A stretch of 7,613 bases of DNA from an uncultured Lachnospiraceae bacterium (GCA_902796045.1 CADBNQ010000151.1:1-7613); one strand, 5' to 3'. Shown: positions 1-6,822, counted from the stretch's first letter. Made by a program: numbers and translations. Notes: generated by a model from the letters alone, not told the origin.

Positions 1-811
1 CCTGTACGGTGAAGCTGATGGGATTCTTTGGCGTCCCAATATAACAAACCGTCCCCCTGCCTGCAGCCAGCCTGAGGGATTCCTTCATGATCTCCCCGTT
101 CCCGGTGGCGTCAAATACATAGTCAAAGCCTTTCTCCCCTGTGATCTCCATAGCCTGCTCATAATAGTCCTCGTCCAGGGTACTGAGGGTATGGTCCGCG
201 CCAAGTCTGCCGGCAGTCTCAAGCTTTCCCCTGCTCCGGTTGATGGCCGTCAGGGAGGAGGCTCCGAATATCCGCGCCCACTGCAGGGTAAGAAGGCCTA
301 TAGTACCTGCCCCGACAACAGCTGCCGTCCTTCCTCCCTCAAAGCCGGCAACCCTGAGGGCATGCAATGCCACGGCAGAAGGTTCAAACAGGGCGCCCTG
401 TTCAAATGTGACCTTGTCATCAAAAGGATATACATTCTTCTCAGGGACAACGACATATTCAGCGAAGCTCCCATACTGTCTGGATCCTACAAAACTGTAC
501 TGCCTGCAGAGAGAATAATTCCCCTTCAGGCAGTCATCACATTTCATGCAGGGAACAAGGGGAACGCCTGCGACTCTGTCACCGACTCTGACAGAGGTCA
601 CTCCCTCTCCGACTTCACTGATCACTCCGGAAAACTCATGTCCCAGGACCATGGGATAAAAATGGCAGGCAGTTCCGTTCACCCTGGGCACATCAGAGCC
701 GCAGATCCCGGTATATTTTACCTTTACCATGACCTGCCCGGCTTCCGGCTTCGGGGTTCTTATCTCCTCATACCGTATATCATTCTTTCCATATACCACA
801 CCGGCAAACAT
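1..811 (-). CDS. Zinc-dependent medium-chain alcohol dehydrogenase, galactitol-1-phosphate 5-dehydrogenase-like (3' end cut by window)
   Basis: This is the N-terminal 270 residues of a cytoplasmic zinc- and NAD(P)-dependent polyol dehydrogenase; the family is usually about 345-350 residues, so roughly 75-80 are missing past the left edge. Start ATG is at 809-811, preceded by GGAAAGGAG (818-826) at 6-nt spacing. Visible motifs are GICGSD with catalytic-zinc Cys37, LGHE with His58 and Glu59, structural-zinc cysteines Cys88, Cys91, Cys94 and Cys102, a third zinc-region Glu143 in FEPSAV, and the Rossmann loop GAGTIG at 167-172. The segments SFVGSRQYGSFAEYVVV and CGSDVPRV recall GatD (galactitol-1-phosphate to tagatose-6-phosphate) more than yeast-type ADH. 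Exact substrate is uncertain: sorbitol, iditol or other polyol (phosphate) dehydrogenases share these motifs. It follows glgA in the same direction, separated by a hairpin, so it is probably a separate unit. Confidence 0.85.
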   Translation of the reverse strand, partial: MFAGVVYGKNDIRYEEIRTPKPEAGQVMVKVKYTGICGSDVPRVNGTACHFYPMVLGHEFSGVISEVGEGVTSVRVGDRVAGVPLVPCMKCDDCLKGNYSLCRQYSFVGSRQYGSFAEYVVVPEKNVYPFDDKVTFEQGALFEPSAVALHALRVAGFEGGRTAAVVGAGTIGLLTLQWARIFGASSLTAINRSRGKLETAGRLGADHTLSTLDEDYYEQAMEITGEKGFDYVFDATGNGEIMKESLRLAAGRGTVCYIGTPKNPISFTVQ

Positions 812-861
812 CCTGTTCTCCTTTCCAGATACATCATGACACTATCTGCTGTTCACCACAG

Positions 862-924
862 AAAACGCCGCCCGAAAGCCCGGGAACCACCTCGTGGCAA
901 CTCCCGGTCACTTCTGACGGCGGC
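862..924 (-). terminator. Nested hairpin with short T-tract after glgA
   Basis: On the minus strand three nested arms can pair: GCCGCC/GGCGGC (919-924 with 867-872), CCGGGA/TCCCGG (902-907 with 880-885) and CCAC/GTGG (894-897 with 887-890) closing a 3-nt loop. The outer 3' arm is followed by G and then TTTT (865-862). Orientation and T-tract fit a terminator for glgA, 22 nt past its stop codon. The T-tract is short and the arms are separated by unpaired stretches, so a regulatory structure in front of the dehydrogenase gene is the alternative. Confidence 0.5.
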
Positions 925-945
925 TGGTATCATCTGATAATATCG

Positions 946-2397
946 TTATCTTCCGATCAGAGTATTATACAACTCTTCATACTTCACTTTGGAAACACTC
1001 CAGGACAGATCTTTTTCCATCCCTCTCAGCACGATGTTATCCCACAGCTCGGGCTGCTCGAAGAAGATCTTCTTGCTGTAATTGACCGTGTTGATCAGTT
1101 CGTCTCCGTTATAATTGGCAAAGGAGAAACCATCTCCTCTGTCTTCGAACTCGTTCAGCGGCTCTACCGTATCCTTAAGGCCCCCGGTCTCCCTCACGAT
1201 CGGAACAGTACCATAATGGAAGGCAATGATCTGGGTCAGGCCGCAGGGTTCAAAGAGCGACGGCATCAGAAAAGCGTCTGCCGCAGCATAAAGCTTATGG
1301 GCAAGATCATCAGAATAAAGGATGTTGGCAGATACATTGCCCGGATACTTCCAGGCATAATGCCGGAACATATCCTCATAGCGTGCCTCCCCGGTTCCGA
1401 TGACCACGATCTGGGTGAACTCATCCACCAGACGCTCCATGGCATACTGAATGAGGTCAAGGCCCTTCTGGTCCGTAAGACGGGAGATGAGGCCGATCAT
1501 ATACCTGTCCGGATTCACCTCAAGGCCAAGCATCTCCTGAAGCCCGGCTTTATTGGCCGCCTTGCCTTCTTTGTGTGTCTTGATATCGTAGTTTTTAAAC
1601 AGTGATCTGTCCGTTGCCGGATCATACAGAGCATAGTCTATGCCGTTGACAATGCCAAAGGTGCTCTGGTCTCTGGCCCTGAGCAGGCCTTCCAGTCCTT
1701 CACCGTAAAACTCTGTCTGGATTTCTCTGGCGTAGGTCTCACTGACTGTCGTAATATAATCTGCGTAAACCAGACCGCCTTTCAACATGTTGGCATCTTT
1801 CTTATACTCCAGCTTGTCCGGAGTAAAGAGGTCTCCCGGCAGTCCTGACAGACCCCGGATCGTCTTGATATCCCAAACCCCCTGGAAGCGGAGATTGTGG
1901 ATCGTCATGATCGTCTTGATGCCCCAGAAAAACGGATTGGCTGCGAACTCTGTCTTCAGGTAGACCGGAATAAATCCTGTCTGCCAGTCATGGCAGTGGA
2001 TCAGGTCCGGCTTAAAGTCAATCACAGGAAGGATCGACAGCACTGCCTTGCAGAAGAAGATGTATTTCTCCACATCTGTTCTTGTGTCGGCATAGGGTTT
2101 CTCCGCTCCAAAATAATCCAGGTTGTCAATAAAATAATAAGTAATCCCTGAGTACTCATACTTCATGATCCCCACATGCGCGTTCGGGACATAGGGTCCT
2201 GTGCCCATGTAGAAATGTGTGATGTACTCGAAATTGTTCCTGAATTTGTCAGGTATGCCCCTGTAATTTGGCATCACGACCCTGACATCCCACTCATTTT
2301 TATCAAATTCTTTCGGCAATGCGCCCACAACATCCGCCAGTCCACCTGTCTTCATGAAGGGTACGCACTCAGAAGCAGCAAACAGTATCTTTTTCAT
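946..2397 (-). CDS. glgA: Glycogen synthase (ADP-glucose type, GT5)
   Basis: This cytoplasmic enzyme transfers glucose from ADP-glucose to the non-reducing end of an alpha-1,4-glucan. At 483 residues it is the normal bacterial length. The N-terminal GT5 domain opens with the nucleotide-sugar binding motif KTGGLADV (16-23) and carries HDWQTG (136-141). The C-terminal GT-B half has NGID (251-254), SRLTDQKGLDL (305-315) and the catalytic FEPCGLTQ (382-389, Glu383), followed by TGGLKDTV (404-411). The ATG start has AAAGGGGGG (2407-2415) at 9-nt spacing. It stands alone: glgB, glgC, glgD and glgP are not beside it, which is common in Clostridia with scattered glycogen genes. hisC lies 50 nt upstream and a hairpin lies downstream, so it may be transcribed by itself. 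No truncation or missing key residue is visible. Confidence 0.97.
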   Translation of the reverse strand: MKKILFAASECVPFMKTGGLADVVGALPKEFDKNEWDVRVVMPNYRGIPDKFRNNFEYITHFYMGTGPYVPNAHVGIMKYEYSGITYYFIDNLDYFGAEKPYADTRTDVEKYIFFCKAVLSILPVIDFKPDLIHCHDWQTGFIPVYLKTEFAANPFFWGIKTIMTIHNLRFQGVWDIKTIRGLSGLPGDLFTPDKLEYKKDANMLKGGLVYADYITTVSETYAREIQTEFYGEGLEGLLRARDQSTFGIVNGIDYALYDPATDRSLFKNYDIKTHKEGKAANKAGLQEMLGLEVNPDRYMIGLISRLTDQKGLDLIQYAMERLVDEFTQIVVIGTGEARYEDMFRHYAWKYPGNVSANILYSDDLAHKLYAAADAFLMPSLFEPCGLTQIIAFHYGTVPIVRETGGLKDTVEPLNEFEDRGDGFSFANYNGDELINTVNYSKKIFFEQPELWDNIVLRGMEKDLSWSVSKVKYEELYNTLIGR

Positions 2398-2421
2398 GGT
2401 AATTATCCCCCCTTTGGTATT

Positions 2422-2450
2422 ATTGTACTATATTCGGGTCAAAAAAACTA
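2422..2450 (-). promoter_or_regulatory. Weak candidate promoter for glgA
   Basis: On the minus strand TACAAT (2422-2427) is a good -10 about 25 nt before the glgA ATG. The hexamer 17 nt further upstream, TAGTTT (2445-2450), is a poor -35 and overlaps the hisC stop codon. TTGACC (2437-2442) looks like a better -35 but is only 9 nt from this -10. If real, the leader would be about 20 nt. The assignment is tentative. Confidence 0.25.
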
Positions 2451-2489
2451 GAACTTTCCTGTGTTTATATTGAAAAGATAGTCTTCCAG
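2441..2489 (-). terminator. Possible terminator overlapping the hisC stop codon
   Basis: Seven Ts (2441-2447, minus strand) follow the hisC TAG directly. The end of the coding sequence can fold: CTGGAA (2484-2489) pairs with TTCTAG (2448-2453, one G-U pair), and CTTTTC (2472-2477) pairs with GAAAG just before it, with a 6-nt bulge and a 13-nt loop. The stem is AU-rich and interrupted, so efficiency would be modest. The T-run straight after the stem is the main support. Confidence 0.35.
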
Positions 2490-3518
2490 AAAATCAACAA
2501 ATAATTCCATCTCCTCGCGGGTCCCCACAGTGATCCTCAGATACTGATCGATGCGCGGCCTGTCAAAATACCTTACATAGATGTCTTTTTTTCTGGCTGC
2601 CTCAAAAATATCTCTGGCCGGGACCCGGCTGTGGGAGGCAAAAACGAAATTCGCTTTTGAATCAGGGAAGCAAAAGCCCAGCCTCAGCAATTCTTCTTTC
2701 AGCCACTCCCTTGTTTCGATGATCTTCCTGAGGGTGTCCCGGAAGTAGGACTCTTCTTTCAGGGAAGCCTCACCGAGCACCAGGGAAGGCTGGTTCATGG
2801 TGTAGGAATTAAAGGAACCTTTCACATCATTGAGGCCTCTGATCAGGTCTTCTGAACCAAGGGCATACCCTATGCGGACACCTGCCATGCTCCGGGACTT
2901 GGAAAAGGTCCGGACGATCAGGAGATTGTCATACTCATCGATGAGGGGCAGGGCACTGGTCCCGCCAAAGTCGATATAGGCTTCATCGATGATCACTACG
3001 ACATCCCGGTTATGATCCAGAAGGTCCCTGATCCTGGAAAGAGGCATCAGGATACCGGTGGGGGCGTTCGGGTTGGGAAAGATCACCCCTCCGTTCTCCG
3101 GATAATAATCTTCTACGCGAATATGAAACCTCTCGTCTAAGGCTTTCTGTTCATAGGGAATCCTGAAAAGATCTGCCCAGACATCATAAAAAGAGTAAGT
3201 GATGTCCGGAAAACAGATGGCTTTGTCACTGTTAAAAAAAGTGAGAAACGACAGAGCCAGCACATCGTCAGACCCTACACCGACAAAGACCTGACTCTCC
3301 TTGAGGCCATGATAGCCGGCAATGGCTCTGACCAGCGAAGAGGCCGTGGGGTCAGGATACCGTCTGAGATGGCGGATCTTTTCCCTGGCCTTCATCACAG
3401 CCGGTGCCGGGGGGTAGGGATTCTCATTGGCATTCAGCTTGATCACTTTCTTCTTATCCGGCTGTTCTCCCGGCACATACGGGGTGACTCTGCGCAGATT
3501 ATCTCTCCATGATTGCAT
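2448..3518 (-). CDS. hisC: Histidinol-phosphate aminotransferase
   Basis: This is a PLP-dependent class I/II aminotransferase of the HisC branch; it converts imidazole-acetol phosphate plus glutamate to histidinol phosphate in histidine synthesis. Its 356 residues match the family. Visible motifs are KLNANENPYPP (27-37), GSDD in the PLP-phosphate region (82-85), NPNAPTG (149-155), DEAYIDF (178-184), the Schiff-base lysine K207 in TFSKS, the phosphate-binding arginine in MAGVRIGYALG (R215), and substrate arginine R328 in LRITVGT. The ATG lies 22 nt after the prfA stop, with AAAGGA at 6-nt spacing, so it is probably co-transcribed with prfA. No other his gene is in view. A related fold with another substrate (CobD-type threonine-phosphate decarboxylase or an aromatic aminotransferase) is possible but less likely from the motifs. 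Confidence 0.9.
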   Translation of the reverse strand: MQSWRDNLRRVTPYVPGEQPDKKKVIKLNANENPYPPAPAVMKAREKIRHLRRYPDPTASSLVRAIAGYHGLKESQVFVGVGSDDVLALSFLTFFNSDKAICFPDITYSFYDVWADLFRIPYEQKALDERFHIRVEDYYPENGGVIFPNPNAPTGILMPLSRIRDLLDHNRDVVVIIDEAYIDFGGTSALPLIDEYDNLLIVRTFSKSRSMAGVRIGYALGSEDLIRGLNDVKGSFNSYTMNQPSLVLGEASLKEESYFRDTLRKIIETREWLKEELLRLGFCFPDSKANFVFASHSRVPARDIFEAARKKDIYVRYFDRPRIDQYLRITVGTREEMELFVDFLEDYLFNINTGKF

Positions 3519-3540
3519 AATCCTTCCTTTCAGGAGGCTT

Positions 3541-4620
3541 TCAGCCTTCCATCTCCTGTAATTTGCTGAGCTTGGCTGCCTGATCCGCAGCGATCAGGCT
3601 GTCGATGATCTCATCAATATCTCCGTTGAGGATACCCTCCAGCCTGTGCAGGGTCAGCTTGATGCGATGGTCTGTCACCCTGCCCTGAGGGAAATTGTAG
3701 GTACGGATCTTCTCCGCACGGTCCCCGGTCCCGATCTGGCTTTTTCTCAGCTCGGCTTCCGCGTCATGCGCTTTAGCCTGTTCCAGCTCGTACAGCCTGG
3801 CCCGCAGGACCTTCAATGCTTTATCTTTATTCTTCAGCTGGGACTTCTCGTCCTGGCAGGAGATTACAATCCCTGTGGGGATATGGGTCAGACGCACAGC
3901 GGAATCTGTGGTGTTGACACACTGGCCTCCGTTGCCGGATGCCCTGAAGACATCAAAGCGGCAGTCATTCATATCCAGCTGCACATCCACTTCCTCTGCC
4001 TCAGGCATAATGGCTACCGTCACTGTCGATGTATGGATACGGCCGCCTGACTCTGTAGCAGGGATACGCTGCACCCTGTGGACGCCGCTCTCATACTTCA
4101 GTCTGGACCAGGCGCCCTGTCCGTTGATCATAAAGGAGGCCTCCTTAAATCCACCGATCCCGCTTTCATTCACATCGATGAACTCTGTCTTCCACCGTCT
4201 GGAATCTGCATAATTCTTGTACATCCGGTAAATCTCCGCTGCAAAGAGGGCCGCCTCATCTCCGCCTGCACCGGCACGGATCTCCACAATGACATTCTTC
4301 TCATCGTTGGGATCCTTCGGAAGGAGAAGGATCTTCAGGTCCTCCTCACACCGGGCAACAGCTGTCTTTGCATCTGCCAGCTCCTCCTTGAGCATCTCCC
4401 GCATCTCTTCGTCACTCTCTGATTCCAGCATCTCCAGACTGTCCTCGATAGTCTGCTTCGCTTCCTTATACTCTTTATATTTTTCCACAATGGGGGTCAG
4501 ATCAGTCTGCTCCTTCATCAGCTTCCGGAATCTGGTCTGGTCATTCACCACATCCGGCTCAGAAAGCTCGTTCATCACTTCCTCCAGACGTTTCTGAAGG
4601 TCTTCCAGTTTATCAAACAT
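3541..4620 (-). CDS. prfA: Peptide chain release factor 1 (RF1)
   Basis: RF1 recognises UAA and UAG in the ribosomal A site and triggers release of the finished protein. The 359-residue length is typical. The coiled N-terminal domain is followed by a central domain with AGAGGDEA (116-123). The stop-codon reading tripeptide is PAT (187-189), the RF1 signature; RF2 has SPF there. HTSTVTV follows at 196-202, and the catalytic loop is GNGGQC (229-234) with Gln233 as the residue PrmC methylates. The residue after GGQ is Cys, where many bacteria have His. The start has an ideal AAGGAGG (4628-4634) at 7-nt spacing. It lies 36 nt after prmC and 22 nt before hisC. Its own stop codon is TGA, which RF1 cannot read. 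Confidence 0.98.
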   Translation of the reverse strand: MFDKLEDLQKRLEEVMNELSEPDVVNDQTRFRKLMKEQTDLTPIVEKYKEYKEAKQTIEDSLEMLESESDEEMREMLKEELADAKTAVARCEEDLKILLLPKDPNDEKNVIVEIRAGAGGDEAALFAAEIYRMYKNYADSRRWKTEFIDVNESGIGGFKEASFMINGQGAWSRLKYESGVHRVQRIPATESGGRIHTSTVTVAIMPEAEEVDVQLDMNDCRFDVFRASGNGGQCVNTTDSAVRLTHIPTGIVISCQDEKSQLKNKDKALKVLRARLYELEQAKAHDAEAELRKSQIGTGDRAEKIRTYNFPQGRVTDHRIKLTLHRLEGILNGDIDEIIDSLIAADQAAKLSKLQEMEG

Positions 4621-4656
4621 CGCTTCGCCTCCTTGTTCTATCCTCTATCTCTTCTT

Positions 4657-5526
4657 TCAGCTTTCCTTCCTGGCCAGGGCAACCCGGTCCAGCCCTGACA
4701 GATCCTTTTTGATCTGTATCTGCCTGTATCCCTCTGCCTCGAAGAGGGCGGCCAGGGCAGCTCCCTGGTCAGCACCGATCTCAAAAAGCAGCCATCCTCC
4801 GCCGGAAAGGTATGCGCCGGCCTCCCTGACAATACGTCTGTAAAAGAAAAGGCCGTCTGCCTCCCCATCCAGGGCGGTTCTTGGCTCATGATCCTTCACT
4901 TCCGGCATCAGGGTCTCTATGACTGCTGTCGGGATATAGGGGGGATTGGAAAGTATATAATCAAATCTGCCGTTCAGTCCTTCAAAAAGGTCCCCCTGTA
5001 CGATCTCTACCTCGGCATCAAGCCGTCCCGCATTGACTGCCGCGACTTCCAGAGCGTCTGCAGAGAGATCGAGAAGGGTCACTTCAGCTGCCGGAAAAAG
5101 CTTCTTCAAAGCTATGCCGATACAGCCGCTGCCGGTACACAGGTCCAGAATCCGGGGCCGGCTTTCATCCTGTAGGAAGGCAAGCGCTTCTTCCACGAGG
5201 CACTCTGTATCCTGCCTTGGGATCAGGACTCTCTCATCCACATAGAAAGGAAAGCCCATAAACCAGGCGCAGCCGGTAAGGTACTGGAGGGGAATCCTTT
5301 CTTTTCTCCGGTCCAATATCCCAAAAAGGGCATTTAACTTCTCTTCCGGCACTAAAGCATCCTGATCCATATAGTAATCTTCACGTTTGATCCCGCAGAC
5401 CAGGTCCAGCAGGATCCAGCCTTCAGACGCTGCCTCCTCCGGAGGGATCCCGGCTGACGCAAGCTCATGCCTGACAGTCCCCAGAGTATCCCTGAGAGAC
5501 ATCCCGGTTAATGCATGCCCAGACAC
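4657..5526 (-). CDS. prmC: Release factor glutamine N5-methyltransferase
   Basis: PrmC (HemK) uses S-adenosylmethionine to methylate the side-chain amide of the GGQ glutamine in RF1 and RF2, which raises termination efficiency. The 289 residues comprise an N-terminal helical RF-binding domain (about 1-90) and a Rossmann methyltransferase domain. Motif I is LDLCTGSGCIGIAL (127-140), and the glutamine-binding NPPY is at 194-197 in LSNPPYIP. The start used is GTG at 5524-5526, 6 nt after the DUF1385 stop, with GGAGG located in the end of that upstream gene (11-nt spacing). An ATG eight codons in (5500-5502) is possible but has only a weak ribosome site. The arrangement suggests translational coupling with DUF1385, and the substrate gene prfA follows directly. 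Confidence 0.97.
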   Translation of the reverse strand: MSGHALTGMSLRDTLGTVRHELASAGIPPEEAASEGWILLDLVCGIKREDYYMDQDALVPEEKLNALFGILDRRKERIPLQYLTGCAWFMGFPFYVDERVLIPRQDTECLVEEALAFLQDESRPRILDLCTGSGCIGIALKKLFPAAEVTLLDLSADALEVAAVNAGRLDAEVEIVQGDLFEGLNGRFDYILSNPPYIPTAVIETLMPEVKDHEPRTALDGEADGLFFYRRIVREAGAYLSGGGWLLFEIGADQGAALAALFEAEGYRQIQIKKDLSGLDRVALARKES

Positions 5527-5532
5527 TCTTCT

Positions 5533-6471
5533 TTAATCCTCCAGTTCTCCATTATGCATGGCCTCCAGATAGGCCCGCCAGTCCATAACGCCTTCAACGG
5601 AAGCGATCGCTACTTCCAGCATCTCCTCATCCGGCTCCTTTGTCGTCAGATACTGGAGACACAATCCGGGCCTGCTCAGGAAATTGACGACCGGAGAATC
5701 ACTCTTTCCGGCCAGGCGGATGAATTCAAAGGAGACTCCGGCTACCAGCGGGATCAGCAGCACTCTCAGCAGCACCTTTAACAGGACCTGGTCCACCCGG
5801 ATGAACATAAATATAAAGATGCTCACGATCATGACAATCAGCAGAAAACTGGTGCCGCACCTTTTATGCAGCCGGGAATACTTCTTGATGTTAGCCGGCG
5901 TCAGGTCCTCTCCGTGCTCCAGACAGTTGATGGTCTTGTGCTCGGCGCCATGATACATAAATACCCTCCGGATATCCTCCATGCGGGATATGAGGACGAC
6001 ATAGATCAAAAAAATCGTGACCCTGATCAGTCCCTCAAGCAAGGTGCGGACGGAATACGATGGGATAACTCTCTTTAAAAGGCTGGACAGCCAGAAGGGA
6101 AGGAGCATGAATATACCGATGGCCATGACCACAGAAAAAACCATCACGCCTGCCATCAGAATGCTCTCCAGTCTGTCTCCGAAAATCTTCATCAAAAACT
6201 TCTCAAATCTTCCCGGCTCCTCTTCCTCCTCAAAGAAAGAAGAAGACCAGGTCAGGGTCTTCATTCCCACAGTCATGGACTCCACAAAGCTCACAACTCC
6301 TCTGATCACAGGAAGCCTGCAGATGGCATACCTGTCCAGCAGACTGTCACAATGCCCCTTGAAAATCTCTATATTATGATCCGGTTTGCGGACTGCAACG
6401 GCATATACATCACGATTTTTCATCATGACGCCTTCCATCACCGCCTGTCCGCCTATTGTCGTTTTCTTCAT
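5533..6471 (-). CDS. DUF1385 (YqhQ-like) integral membrane protein of unknown function
   Basis: This 312-residue protein belongs to the DUF1385 family, matched by the N-terminal IGGQAVMEGVMM (6-17), the central YHGAEHKTINCLEHGEDLTP (173-192) and LHKRCGTSF (201-209). Hydrophobic segments at about 104-128, 145-163, 207-225 and 229-250 indicate a polytopic membrane protein; 53-70 may be another. An acidic run (EEEEE, 81-85) precedes the first clear helix. The clustered His, Glu and Cys residues (H174, E177, H178, H186, H202, C205) between membrane segments suggest a metal or catalytic site, which is inference. ATG is preceded by GGAG (6479-6482) at 7-nt spacing. In Clostridia this gene habitually sits between rpmE and prmC, as here. 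Its role is not known to me. Confidence 0.93.
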   Translation of the reverse strand: MKKTTIGGQAVMEGVMMKNRDVYAVAVRKPDHNIEIFKGHCDSLLDRYAICRLPVIRGVVSFVESMTVGMKTLTWSSSFFEEEEEPGRFEKFLMKIFGDRLESILMAGVMVFSVVMAIGIFMLLPFWLSSLLKRVIPSYSVRTLLEGLIRVTIFLIYVVLISRMEDIRRVFMYHGAEHKTINCLEHGEDLTPANIKKYSRLHKRCGTSFLLIVMIVSIFIFMFIRVDQVLLKVLLRVLLIPLVAGVSFEFIRLAGKSDSPVVNFLSRPGLCLQYLTTKEPDEEMLEVAIASVEGVMDWRAYLEAMHNGELED

Positions 6472-6497
6472 AAGATCACTCCACTTCCGCCAGATAG

Positions 6498-6556
6498 AAA
6501 ATCAGGCGGCGACGCTTCATCATAATCCGATCATCATGATGTGAGCGCCGCCGCCT
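6498..6556 (-). terminator. Strong GC-rich hairpin after rpmE
   Basis: AGGCGGCGGCGC (complement of 6545-6556) pairs with GCGTCGCCGCCT (complement of 6504-6515) over 12 pairs with one G-U, and an inner CATCAT/ATGATG stem (6536-6541 with 6518-6523) extends it. GA and then TTTT (6498-6501) follow, so it can act as an intrinsic terminator on the minus strand, 20 nt after the rpmE stop. Because the T-tract is short, partial readthrough into DUF1385-prmC-prfA is likely. Confidence 0.65.
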
Positions 6557-6560
6557 AAAA

Positions 6561-6589
6561 ATAATACCATAGATCATTAATCCTGTGTA
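6561..6589 (-). promoter_or_regulatory. Candidate promoter for the DUF1385-prmC-prfA cluster
   Basis: On the minus strand TACACA (6584-6589) and TATTAT (6561-6566) are 17 nt apart and match 4/6 and 5/6 of the sigma-A consensus. The -35 lies in the last codons of rpmE. Transcription would begin near 6554, inside the 5' arm of the hairpin. It is the best promoter-like pair I see ahead of the cluster, but short matches like this arise by chance. Confidence 0.3.
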
Positions 6590-6783
6590 ATGCCATATCT
6601 GCGGTTGAACTTATCAATACGTCCGCGAGCCTTAGCGGCCTTCTGCTGTCCTGTATAGAAAGAATGACACTTAGAACAGATCTCTACGTGTATATCTTCC
6701 TTAGTGGAACCTGTTACAAACTCGTTACCGCAGTTACATACAACCTTTGCCTGGTAATACTTAGGATGGATTCCTTCGCGCAT
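6577..6783 (-). CDS. rpmE: 50S ribosomal protein L31, zinc-binding (C+) form
   Basis: This is a small 68-residue protein of the large ribosomal subunit that helps bridge the two subunits. It starts MREGIHPKYY and has the zinc ligands of the C+ type: Cys16 and Cys18 in CNCGNEF, and Cys36 and Cys39 in CSKCHSFYTG. The basic tail KARGRIDKFNRRYG is characteristic. I chose the ATG at 6781-6783. The open frame extends six codons further to a TTG at 6799-6801, but those codons contain the ribosome binding site, so they are leader. A strong promoter sits about 80 nt upstream and a GC-rich hairpin follows the stop, so rpmE is mainly a one-gene unit. The zinc form suggests it is the zinc-replete paralogue; no C- copy is in this window. 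Confidence 0.98.
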   Translation of the reverse strand: MREGIHPKYYQAKVVCNCGNEFVTGSTKEDIHVEICSKCHSFYTGQQKAAKARGRIDKFNRRYGITQD

Positions 6784-6789
6784 CTTCTT

Positions 6790-6797
6790 CACCTCTT
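6790..6797 (-). promoter_or_regulatory. Ribosome binding site that fixes the rpmE start
   Basis: AAGAGGTG on the minus strand lies 6 nt before the ATG at 6781-6783. It overlaps the TTG-initiated extension of the reading frame, which rules that upstream start out. Confidence 0.85.
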
Positions 6798-6822
6798 CCA
6801 AATAATAGTCTTAAATCTATGA

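Noticed and set aside
881..897. T-box-like sequence (AGGTGGTTCC on the minus strand) between glgA and the dehydrogenase
   Set aside because: It matches the T-box core only loosely, there is no room for a stem I and specifier loop between the genes, and a polyol dehydrogenase is not a T-box target.
191..937. Long plus-strand open frame (248 codons) opposite the dehydrogenase gene
   Set aside because: It is antisense to a gene with all zinc and Rossmann motifs intact, its translation shows no recognisable motif, and it has no convincing ribosome site.
4638..4889. Minus-strand frame of 83 codons inside the 3' part of prmC
   Set aside because: It overlaps conserved prmC sequence in another frame and has a low-complexity, arginine-rich translation typical of shadow frames.
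6784..6801. Six-codon N-terminal extension of L31 from a TTG
   Set aside because: The extension contains the ribosome binding site for the ATG at 6781-6783, and MREGIHPKY is the standard L31 start.
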